A DNA stretch of 37,164 bases, taken from contig CAZGBJ010000024.1 of assembly GCA_964523895.1 (NCBI GenBank), positions 1 to 37,164 on the forward strand. The letters run 5' to 3'. Positions 24,470-32,005 of the stretch are shown one piece after another. This DNA is from UBA7359 sp964523895 (GTDB taxonomy: Bacteria > Pseudomonadota > Gammaproteobacteria > Eutrophobiales > Eutrophobiaceae). Every line of letters starts with the position of its first letter. Position 1 is the first letter of the stretch. The position numbers and the translations under genes are program-made. The notes beneath the pieces are model-generated. The model was given only the letters and a program-made list of their open reading frames with translations, was not told where the DNA came from and did not search any database.

Positions 24470-25468
24470 ATGTCTAACGTCACCATGCGTGAAATGCTGG
24501 AGGCTGGTGTCCACTTTGGTCACCAAACCCGATACTGGAATCCCGGTATGGCGCCATATCTATTTGGCCAACGCAACAAAATCCACATTATTAATCTGGA
24601 AAAGACCCTTCCTTTATACGAAGAAGCGATGAATTTTGTCAGTAAACTGACTTCAAAGAATGGCACAATATTATTTGTCGGTACCAAGCGTGCAGCACAA
24701 TCAATTGTTGCCGAAGAAGCAATGCGCTGTGGTATGCCGTATATCAATCGTCGCTGGTTGGGTGGTTTATTGACCAATTTCAAGACGGTACGCGGTTCAA
24801 TTAATCGTTTGAAAGAAATCGAAACCATGCAGACTGATGGTAGTTTTGAACGCGTCAACAAGAAAGAGCAATTAATGCTTCGACGTGAGCTGGATAAATT
24901 AAAAGCCAATTTGTCTGGTATTAAAGATATGAAAGGTATCCCAGATGCTATATTTATAGTTGATGTTGGATACGAAAATATTGCAGTAAGTGAGGCGGTT
25001 AAACTTGGAATACCTGTTGTAGGTATCGTTGATAGTAACAATAGTCCAAAGGGTGTTGATTACGTTATACCAGGTAATGACGATGCAATACGTTCAATTA
25101 CACTCTATACCAAAGGCGTTGCAGAATCCGTTCTTGATAGTCGTCAATCAGTTGCGCATTTAGGTAGTGCTGATGATAGTGATGAATTAATAGAAATTGA
25201 TGACTCTGGTGCTCCGGTAGAAGAGGCTAAAGAAAGTAAACCAAAATTAACCAAGAAAACCGCCAAGAAAAAGGCAGTAAAGAAAGCAGATAGCGCTAAA
25301 GCAGAAGAAAAACCTGCTGCAGATGATGATGCTAAAACGACCGAAAAGAAAGCAACGGCAAAGAAAAAGGTCGCTAAAAAGAAAGCAACGGCAAAGAAAA
25401 AGGTCGCTAAAAAGAAAGTAGCAAAAAAAGTCAGTAAAAAAACAGCTACCAAGGCAGATGACGAATAA
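24470..25468 (+). CDS. rpsB: 30S ribosomal protein S2 with long basic C-terminal tail
   Basis: 332 aa, versus ~240 for typical S2. Residues 1-~228 are a normal S2: VTMREMLEAGVHFGHQTRYW, NPGMAPYLFG, KIHIINLEKT, NRRWLGGLLTNF, PDAIFIVDVGYE, GIPVVGIVDSN and VDYVIPGNDDAIRSI. After an acidic linker (233-257, SADDSDELIEIDD and following), residues ~258-332 form a lysine/alanine-rich tail resembling histone H1 or HU-type tails (KKATAKKKVAKK repeated). The DNA has an exact 33-bp duplication here. The core sits at the back of the 30S head-body junction and is needed for S1 binding. The tail's role is unknown. First gene of the superoperon. Confidence 0.97.
   Translation: MSNVTMREMLEAGVHFGHQTRYWNPGMAPYLFGQRNKIHIINLEKTLPLYEEAMNFVSKLTSKNGTILFVGTKRAAQSIVAEEAMRCGMPYINRRWLGGLLTNFKTVRGSINRLKEIETMQTDGSFERVNKKEQLMLRRELDKLKANLSGIKDMKGIPDAIFIVDVGYENIAVSEAVKLGIPVVGIVDSNNSPKGVDYVIPGNDDAIRSITLYTKGVAESVLDSRQSVAHLGSADDSDELIEIDDSGAPVEEAKESKPKLTKKTAKKKAVKKADSAKAEEKPAADDDAKTTEKKATAKKKVAKKKATAKKKVAKKKVAKKVSKKTATKADDE
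25348..25413 (+). repeat. Exact 33-bp direct duplication in the rpsB tail
   Basis: Positions 25348-25380 and 25381-25413 are identical, encoding the 11-residue unit KKATAKKKVAK twice (residues 293-303 and 304-314). A partial third copy follows. Zero divergence indicates recent tandem duplication. Confidence 0.97.
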
Positions 25469-25514
25469 CAAAACAAGTTATACAGATTAGAAAATAGTTA
25501 GAGGAATATATTAG

Positions 25515-26384
25515 ATGCAAATTACTGCTTCATTAGTTAAAGAGCTTCGCGAACGTACTGGCGCGGGCATGATGGATTGTAAAAAGGCTTTGCAGGAAGT
25601 TGATGGTGATATTGAAGTCGCAATTGAAGAAATGCGTAAATCAGGCGCAGCAAAAGCGGCTAAAAAAGCAGGCCGTATTGCGGCTGAAGGTGTTATTTCA
25701 ATAAAACAGGATGGAAAAGAAATTACTATTCTGGAAACCAACTGCGAAACTGATTTTGTTGCCAAAGATGAAAATTTTCTTTCATTTACTAACAGTGTTA
25801 TTGATGCGGTTGCCACTGAAAATCCTGATGATGTTGAAGCTTTGATGGGCGTCAGTCTGGGCGATGAAACCGTTGAAGAAGCGGCTCAGCTATTGGTTAC
25901 CAAGATAGGTGAGAAAATAACCGTTCGCCGTTTTGAAAAACTAACAGCGTCAGGTCCTGTAGGTACTTATTCACATGGTGTACGTATCGGCGTCATAGTT
26001 GAACTTGATGGTGGAGATGAAGCCTTGGCGAAGGATTTAGCCATGCATATAGCCGCTAGTAAGCCAATTTGCGTTAGTGAAGGTCAGGTCTCTCAAGAGT
26101 TGCTGGATAAAGAAAAAGAAATCTTTATGGCACAGGCCGAAGAAAGTGGTAAACCAGCTGAAATTATTGAAAAAATGGTTGCAGGGAAGATAAAGAAATT
26201 TTTAAAGGAAATTACTTTGTTGGGACAGCCCTTTGTTAAAGATCCTGATCAAACTGTTGAAAAATTACTTCAAGCTGCAAATGTTTCAGTCGTTTCGTTT
26301 ATTCGATATGAGGTAGGTGAAGGTATTGAGAAGAAAGTAGATAACTTTGCCGAAGAAGTTATGTCTCAGGCTCAAGGCGACTAA
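25515..26384 (+). CDS. tsf: Elongation factor Ts
   Basis: 289 aa, normal length. The N-terminal UBA-like domain is LVKELRERTGAGMMDCKKAL. The nucleotide-exchange motif is TDFVAK (79-84), which inserts beside the EF-Tu guanine-nucleotide site. The two core subdomains follow, including MHIAASKPICVS and GKIKKFLKEITLLGQPFVKD. GAGGAA lies 8 nt before the ATG. It is 46 bp downstream of rpsB without an obvious intrinsic terminator, so it is in the rpsB transcript as usual, and 3 bp from pyrH. Confidence 0.98.
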   Translation: MQITASLVKELRERTGAGMMDCKKALQEVDGDIEVAIEEMRKSGAAKAAKKAGRIAAEGVISIKQDGKEITILETNCETDFVAKDENFLSFTNSVIDAVATENPDDVEALMGVSLGDETVEEAAQLLVTKIGEKITVRRFEKLTASGPVGTYSHGVRIGVIVELDGGDEALAKDLAMHIAASKPICVSEGQVSQELLDKEKEIFMAQAEESGKPAEIIEKMVAGKIKKFLKEITLLGQPFVKDPDQTVEKLLQAANVSVVSFIRYEVGEGIEKKVDNFAEEVMSQAQGD

Positions 26385-26387
26385 TCT

Positions 26388-27119
26388 ATGGCTAACCCGT
26401 CCTCTTCCTTGAAATATAGACGGGTTTTATTAAAACTCAGTGGTGAGGCATTGATGGGGGATGAAGCCTATGGCATTGACCCTAATGTGATTGATCGTCT
26501 TGCCAGTGAAATCGCCGAGCTATGCAAACAGGGTACTGAAATTGCCATTGTTATCGGTGGTGGCAATATCTTTCGTGGTACTGGATTAGCGGCGGCAGGT
26601 ATCGATCGTGTTACAGCCGATCATATGGGTATGTTAGCTACCATAATGAACTCGCTTGCCATGCAAGATGCACTTGAGCGAGTCAACTTACATGCCAGAG
26701 TAATGTCTGCTTTAAAAATTAATGAAGTCTGCGAAAATTATATTCGTCGTCGCGCTGTGCGTCATCTTGAGAAGGGACGTGTTGTTATTCTTGCGGCAGG
26801 AACAGGTAACCCGTTTTTTACCACCGATTCCGCGGCAAGTTTACGCGCTATTGAACTCGGTGCTGAGTTATTAATCAAAGCAACTAAAGTCGATGGTGTT
26901 TATTCGTCTGATCCAGTAAAAAATGAAGATGCTGTTCGCTATGATTCATTGAGTTACGATAAAGTTATTGAAGGTAAACTGGGTGTTATGGATACGACGG
27001 CAGTGGTACTTTGTCGCGATAATAATATGCCTCTAAGAGTTTTAAATATGACAAAGCCAGGTTCATTATTAAATGCAGCACAAGGTGAAGATGAAGGAAC
27101 ACTGGTAAGTAACGCTTAG
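26388..27119 (+). CDS. pyrH: UMP kinase
   Basis: 243 aa amino-acid-kinase fold. Phosphate-binding LLKLSGEALMGDE (14-26). GGGNIFRG (57-64), GMLATIMNSLAMQDAL, GTGNPFFTTDSAASLRA and LIKATKVDGVYSSDP are the family motifs for UMP and ATP binding and for the GTP-allosteric hexamer. It phosphorylates UMP to UDP, the entry to pyrimidine triphosphates. The start is 3 bp after the tsf stop. Confidence 0.98.
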   Translation: MANPSSSLKYRRVLLKLSGEALMGDEAYGIDPNVIDRLASEIAELCKQGTEIAIVIGGGNIFRGTGLAAAGIDRVTADHMGMLATIMNSLAMQDALERVNLHARVMSALKINEVCENYIRRRAVRHLEKGRVVILAAGTGNPFFTTDSAASLRAIELGAELLIKATKVDGVYSSDPVKNEDAVRYDSLSYDKVIEGKLGVMDTTAVVLCRDNNMPLRVLNMTKPGSLLNAAQGEDEGTLVSNA

Positions 27120-27136
27120 CTTGCGGGAGAGAGAGT

Positions 27137-27694
27137 ATGGTTGAAGATATTATTAGTGATGCGAAAAGTCGAATGCTGAAAAGTTTCGACTCTCTAAAAG
27201 CTGAAATGTCCAAAGTCAGAACTGGTCGTGCTCATCCTGGTTTGCTGGAACAGGTTAAAGTAAATTATTACGGAACAGATACACCGCTTAATCAGGTGGC
27301 CAGTGTTAATGTTGTTGATGCCAGAATGCTTGGTGTTAATGCTTTTGATAAAAGTAGTGTGCCTGATATTGAAAAAGCAATCATGAATGCTAATCTTGGT
27401 TTAAATCCGGTCACTACTGGTGATTTAATTCGTGTTCCATTACCTCCATTAACCGAAGAAAGACGAAAGGATTTAATTAAAGTGGTTCGTGCTGAAGCAG
27501 AGAAAGCGCGTGTCGCTATTCGTAATATCAGGCGTGATGCAAATTCATCGTGTAAAGAGTTGATTAAAGAAAAACTGATTAGTGAAGATGATGAGCGAAG
27601 AGCGGAAGATCAAATTCAAAAATTGACCAATGAAAATATTGCGACAATAGACCAAAGTCTTGAGCAAAAAGAAGCAGAAATGCTTGAAATCTAA
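27137..27694 (+). CDS. frr: Ribosome recycling factor
   Basis: 185 aa, the standard length. The three-helix-bundle sequence is complete: KVRTGRAHPGLLEQVKVNYY, TPLNQVASVNVVDARML, GLNPVTTGDLIRVPLPPLTE, ERRKDLIKVVRAEAEKARVA and IRNIRRDANSS. It splits post-termination ribosomes together with EF-G. GGGAGAGAGAG lies directly upstream of the ATG as ribosome-binding site. The 67 bp to uppS hold no evident terminator. Confidence 0.98.
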   Translation: MVEDIISDAKSRMLKSFDSLKAEMSKVRTGRAHPGLLEQVKVNYYGTDTPLNQVASVNVVDARMLGVNAFDKSSVPDIEKAIMNANLGLNPVTTGDLIRVPLPPLTEERRKDLIKVVRAEAEKARVAIRNIRRDANSSCKELIKEKLISEDDERRAEDQIQKLTNENIATIDQSLEQKEAEMLEI

Positions 27695-27761
27695 CTTTCT
27701 ATTAAGCGTAGTACCTCCCTTGCTCCTCAACATCCTCGAAACTGTCTACACATCATTATAG

Positions 27762-28505
27762 ATGGATACGGAATCTAATACTTCCAGGCCAAAGCATATC
27801 GCTATTATTATGGATGGTAATGGTAGATGGGCAAAAAAAAGAAACTTGCCGCGTGCAGCAGGACATCGCACAGGAGTAAAAACACTCAGAAAGTTAATCG
27901 AACATGCTGTTGAAATAAAATTAAATGCAATGACAGTTTACGCGTTTAGTCGCGAAAACTGGCAACGTCCGGAAAAAGAAGTTGGATTGTTGATGGAACT
28001 TTTTATGACAGCACTGCAGTCCGAAGTAAAAGATTTGCACAAAAATGATGTTTGCTTAAAATTTATTGGCGATAAAACAGCATTCAGTGAGATGCTGCAA
28101 AAAACCATAGATGATTCCGAATCGTTAACATCCTCAAATTCAGGTTTATGTTTAAACGTAGCTGCTAACTACAGTGGTCGCTGGGATATTACTCAAGCTA
28201 CTCAATCTATTTCTAAAGATGTCGCTTCAAATAATTTGGTGCTTGATGATATTAATGAATCACTTCTTGCTGATAGATTGTCTCTGGCAGAAAACGGGGA
28301 ACCGGAGCTTTTTATTCGTACCGGTGGAGAACAGAGGATAAGTAATTATTTATTATGGCAATTAGCTTATACCGAACTGTATTTTACAGATACTTTGTGG
28401 CCTGACTTTGACCCTGAACAATTAGAGTGTGCTATAGACTGGTTTGCTAATCGACAAAGGAGGTTTGGCAAGACCTCGGAACAAATTGAGCAGGACAATA
28501 GCTAA
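27762..28505 (+). CDS. uppS: Undecaprenyl diphosphate synthase
   Basis: 247 aa cis-prenyltransferase. The catalytic Asp is D18 in HIAIIMDGNGRWAKKR. HRTGVKTLRK, TVYAFSRENWQRP and LFIRTGGEQRISNYLLWQ (pyrophosphate and IPP binding), and TELYFTDTLWPDF complete the signature. It condenses IPP onto farnesyl diphosphate to C55-PP, the carrier lipid for peptidoglycan and O-antigen. Followed 6 bp later by cdsA. Confidence 0.97.
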   Translation: MDTESNTSRPKHIAIIMDGNGRWAKKRNLPRAAGHRTGVKTLRKLIEHAVEIKLNAMTVYAFSRENWQRPEKEVGLLMELFMTALQSEVKDLHKNDVCLKFIGDKTAFSEMLQKTIDDSESLTSSNSGLCLNVAANYSGRWDITQATQSISKDVASNNLVLDDINESLLADRLSLAENGEPELFIRTGGEQRISNYLLWQLAYTELYFTDTLWPDFDPEQLECAIDWFANRQRRFGKTSEQIEQDNS

Positions 28506-28511
28506 AATATC

Positions 28512-29333
28512 ATGTTAAGAAATAGAATTATTACAGCCGCAATATTGATTCCTGTTGTTGTCGCCGTTATTTTTTTACTTGATACGATATGGTTTTCAGC
28601 ATTATTTGCTGTATTTGTTGCCATTGGTGCCTGGGAGTGGGCAGGCTTGTGCAAATTAAACGAAAAAATAAAGATATTATACAGTTTGTTTATTGTATTG
28701 ATTTTGTTTGGCATCTATTGGCTTGATAGTAGCTTTTTGTATAGCAGTATTGTTTTATGTGGTGTCGTTTATTGGTTGTTCGCTGTAGTCCTTATTGTTT
28801 CATATCAAAAACAACGACAAATATTAGCTAATTCTTCCCCCGTTTTAATGTTAGTTGGCATGTTGTTATTAATTCCGATGTGGTCTGGTTTGACGATGCT
28901 AAAGTCTTTTTCTACAAACGGCGCATCACTAATCATGTGCCTTATGTTGCTTATCTGGGGAGCGGATACAGCAGCTTATTTTGCGGGCAAAAAATGGGGT
29001 AAACGGAAACTTGCCAGTCGCGTTAGTCCTGGTAAAACATGGGAAGGGACTATCGCTGGCATTGTCTCAAGTGTTGTGATTGGAATATGTTATGTTATTG
29101 TTTCAAATAAAAATTTAGACGATAGTTTACTATTTGTGGGCTTATCAATATTGACAGTTATCGGCTCAGTCTTTGGTGATTTAATGGAAAGTTTGGTAAA
29201 GCGTGAAGCAGGTCTAAAAGACAGTGGTAACATATTGCCTGGCCACGGAGGTGTTATGGATAGAATAGATAGTTTAACCGCAGCCAGCCCGATTTTTGTG
29301 TTTGGCGTTATTTATTCAGGATTAGCGGGATGA
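28512..29333 (+). CDS. cdsA: Phosphatidate cytidylyltransferase
   Basis: 273 aa integral membrane protein with about eight hydrophobic segments. The C-terminal signature is intact: SLVKREAGLKDSGNILPGHG followed by GVMDRIDS, with the two catalytic Asp residues. Earlier motifs are WGADTAAYFAGKKWGKRKLA and SPGKTWEGT. It makes CDP-diacylglycerol from phosphatidate and CTP at the inner membrane, feeding all phospholipids. The stop overlaps the dxr start by 4 bp (ATGA), so the two are translationally coupled. Confidence 0.97.
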   Translation: MLRNRIITAAILIPVVVAVIFLLDTIWFSALFAVFVAIGAWEWAGLCKLNEKIKILYSLFIVLILFGIYWLDSSFLYSSIVLCGVVYWLFAVVLIVSYQKQRQILANSSPVLMLVGMLLLIPMWSGLTMLKSFSTNGASLIMCLMLLIWGADTAAYFAGKKWGKRKLASRVSPGKTWEGTIAGIVSSVVIGICYVIVSNKNLDDSLLFVGLSILTVIGSVFGDLMESLVKREAGLKDSGNILPGHGGVMDRIDSLTAASPIFVFGVIYSGLAG

Positions 29334-30511
29334 AAGGCATCACCATTCTCGGGGCAACTGGTAGCATCGGAGTAAATACACTGGATGTGATTTTTCGCCA
29401 CCCAGACAAATACCGTGTTAAAGCATTAACTGCCAACACTAATGTAGATTTATTGCTGGAGCAGTGCCTTAAACACGAACCTGAATTCGCAGTAATGGTA
29501 GATGAAGATGCAGCATCAAAACTGGAAAAGGAATTAAAGAACAAAGCTTCTGAGATCACAGTTTTAAGTGGTATTGATGGTTTGTTAAAAGTGGTTGAAT
29601 GTGAAGGTGTTGATTATGTTATGGCTGCTATTGTCGGTGCGGCAGGATTACTGCCTACATTAGCTGCGGCGAAAGCGGGTAAACGTGTATTACTTGCCAA
29701 TAAAGAAGCACTTGTTATGTCTGGTAAGTTATTCATGGATACCATCGTGGAAAATAATGCTGAATTATTACCCATCGACAGTGAGCATAATGCTATTTTC
29801 CAATGTATGCCGGCAGGTTTTGATAAAGATATAGAGAACTTAGGTGTCAAGAAAATTTTGTTAACTGCTTCAGGCGGTCCTTTTCGTACGACGCCAATAG
29901 AGCAATTGTCTTCCATGACGCCTGAACAGGCGTGCGCGCATCCGAATTGGGTTATGGGTAGAAAAATATCAGTTGATTCTGCAACGATGATGAATAAGGG
30001 ACTGGAAGTTATAGAAGCATGTTGGTTGTTTCATGTTCAAGCCAATTTTATTCAAGTTGTTATACATCCCCAGAGCGTTATTCATTCTTTGGTTGAATAT
30101 AATGATGGTTCGGTATTGGCACAGTTAGGTAATCCGGATATGCGTACCCCCATCGCTTATGGCCTGGCCTGGCCGGAAAGAATTGATGCTGGCGTTGAAC
30201 GGCTTGATTTATTTGATATTGCACAACTCGATTTTGTTGCGCCAGATGAACAACGGTTTCCCTGTTTGAGGCTGGCTCGTGAAGCCATGCAGCAAGGGGG
30301 AACCAGTAGCGCTATTTTAAATGCAGCGAATGAAATTGCTGTAAATGAATTTTTACAAAAACATATTCGATTTACTGATATTAATCGTGTTATTGAAACA
30401 GTGTTAGAAAATGTGACACAGCATGAAGCAACATCACTTGACACCATTCTCGAAGATGACAAATTAGCACGGGATTATGCAATGCGGTCGATTAAGGAGT
30501 TGGCGGCGTGA
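29330..30511 (+). CDS. dxr: 1-deoxy-D-xylulose 5-phosphate reductoisomerase
   Basis: 393 aa. The NADPH-binding GATGSIGVNTLDVIFRHP is at the N-terminus. Metal and substrate motifs are LLANKEALVMSG, LLPIDSEHNAIFQCM, LTASGGPFR, and GRKISVDSATMMNKGLEVIE. It is the second enzyme of the MEP isoprenoid pathway (DXP to MEP), which supplies the uppS substrate. Length is normal. It overlaps cdsA by 4 bp and rseP by 4 bp. Confidence 0.97.
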   Translation: MKGITILGATGSIGVNTLDVIFRHPDKYRVKALTANTNVDLLLEQCLKHEPEFAVMVDEDAASKLEKELKNKASEITVLSGIDGLLKVVECEGVDYVMAAIVGAAGLLPTLAAAKAGKRVLLANKEALVMSGKLFMDTIVENNAELLPIDSEHNAIFQCMPAGFDKDIENLGVKKILLTASGGPFRTTPIEQLSSMTPEQACAHPNWVMGRKISVDSATMMNKGLEVIEACWLFHVQANFIQVVIHPQSVIHSLVEYNDGSVLAQLGNPDMRTPIAYGLAWPERIDAGVERLDLFDIAQLDFVAPDEQRFPCLRLAREAMQQGGTSSAILNAANEIAVNEFLQKHIRFTDINRVIETVLENVTQHEATSLDTILEDDKLARDYAMRSIKELAA

Positions 30512-31875
30512 TCGACATTCTCCAATCGATTCTTGCCTTTATTGTTGCGCTTGGTGTGTTAATTACATTTCATGAATTTGGACATTATTGGGTAGCCCGT
30601 CGTTGCGATGTAAAGATCCTGAAATTTTCTGTAGGTTTTGGTCGGGCAATTTATAAAAAACAGTTTGGTAAGGATAATACCGAATTTATTATTGCTGCTT
30701 TACCTTTAGGCGGTTATGTAAAAATGTTGGATGAGCGGGAAGGTGACGTTAAAGAAGAAGAGTTGCCTCGTGCATTTAATTATAAGCCGCTTTGGCAGCG
30801 GTTTGCGATTGTGTCTGCTGGCCCCATATTTAATTTTGTTTTTGCAATATTTGCTTACTGGATAATTTTTGTTGTCGGTGTGAATGGGCTAAAACCGTTC
30901 ATAGGTAATGTAGAGCCTTCGTCAATAAGTTCGCAATCCGGTTTGGCAACAGGGCAGGAAATATTATCAATAAATGAAGTGAAGACGCCAACATGGTCAG
31001 CAGTGCTTGATAAACTGGTCAATCACACTGTTAACGGTGATGTCATCAATATAGATGTTATTGATAGTGATGATATACAAAAAAAGATAGAAATTGATCT
31101 TTCTAGAATATCAATAGATGAAATGGCCGAAGGAAAATTGTTGGATGCTCTTGGCTTAAGTGTGGTTGAATTAAAATTAGCTGCAATTATTGGTGAGGTA
31201 TTGCCAGATGGCGTCGCTGAAAAAAGCGGTTTGCTTCAATATGATGAAATACTGAGTGTCAATAAAGAAGTTATGACTTCCTGGGGCGAATGGGTAGAAA
31301 TAATAAGAAAAAACCCGGACAAAGTACTCGAGGTTGAAGTTTTAAGAGGCGACGCAATAATTATGATTGAAATGATCCCGGAGCGTATTCGATCTGATAA
31401 TGAGATAATTGGACGTATTGGTGCAGCAGCATTTAGACCTGACGATTTGTTTGATTCTTACTTTACTAAAGAGATTTATAGTTTGCCTTATGCTTTTGTT
31501 AAAGCATTGAAAAAAACATGGGAAATGTCAGTGCTAACTCTTCGAGTACTTGGTAAAATGATCATTGGCGAAGCGTCGGTGAAAAACCTAAGTGGTCCAA
31601 TAAGCATCGCTAAATACGCTGGTCAATCAGCGGATATTGGATTGGTTGCGTTCTTCAGTTTTATGGCGATAGTGAGTGTCAGCTTGGGTGTGCTGAATCT
31701 ATTGCCAGTGCCACTGTTAGATGGTGGACATTTAATGTTTTACCTTGTAGAGCTTGTCATAGGAAAACCAGTTTCTGAAACAGCACAAATACTTGGCCAA
31801 CAAGTGGGATTAGTCTTGTTGTTAGGCTTAATGAGTATTGCTATATTTAACGATATTGCCCGCTTAATCGGGTGA
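30508..31875 (+). CDS. rseP: Site-2 intramembrane metalloprotease RseP
   Basis: 455 aa with a GTG start at 30508 that overlaps the dxr stop (GTGA). TAAGGAG lies 8 nt before it and supports this start. Zinc ligands are H22-E23-x2-H26 (FHEFGHYWVARR) and D405 in the second motif NLLPVPLLDGGHL. Four membrane segments flank two periplasmic PDZ domains (~115-300). In E. coli it cleaves RseA to release sigma-E and clears signal peptides. A sigma-E-type anti-sigma factor is not encoded in this window, so the same substrate cannot be confirmed here. Confidence 0.96.
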   Translation: MIDILQSILAFIVALGVLITFHEFGHYWVARRCDVKILKFSVGFGRAIYKKQFGKDNTEFIIAALPLGGYVKMLDEREGDVKEEELPRAFNYKPLWQRFAIVSAGPIFNFVFAIFAYWIIFVVGVNGLKPFIGNVEPSSISSQSGLATGQEILSINEVKTPTWSAVLDKLVNHTVNGDVINIDVIDSDDIQKKIEIDLSRISIDEMAEGKLLDALGLSVVELKLAAIIGEVLPDGVAEKSGLLQYDEILSVNKEVMTSWGEWVEIIRKNPDKVLEVEVLRGDAIIMIEMIPERIRSDNEIIGRIGAAAFRPDDLFDSYFTKEIYSLPYAFVKALKKTWEMSVLTLRVLGKMIIGEASVKNLSGPISIAKYAGQSADIGLVAFFSFMAIVSVSLGVLNLLPVPLLDGGHLMFYLVELVIGKPVSETAQILGQQVGLVLLLGLMSIAIFNDIARLIG

Positions 31876-32005
31876 TTATTATAAAAATAATAAAGTAACA
31901 ATTAGATACAATCCAAAGCTAATAAAATACTTTAAGTTTAACAAACTTGTTGCCTATGTGGCTCTTTTATAGGCAGCATAAATTATTATAAAAATAAAAA
32001 ATTAC
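31875..32005 (+). promoter_or_regulatory. rseP-bamA intergenic region with hairpin and flanking 16-bp repeats
   Basis: The 130-bp AT-rich spacer starts and ends with the same 16-bp sequence (31875-31890 and 31982-31997, ATTATTATAAAAATAA). Between them is a 7-bp stem hairpin (TGCCTAT 31951-31957 / ATAGGCA 31969-31975). No T-run follows, so it is not an intrinsic terminator. I see no sigma-E consensus. The region could host a bamA promoter or 5'-UTR structure. Confidence 0.35.

Noticed and set aside
24520..25476. Long antisense ORFs opposite rpsB (173 and 110 aa)
   Set aside because: Shadows of the highly constrained rpsB coding sequence and its Lys/Ala repeats; no RBS or family resemblance.
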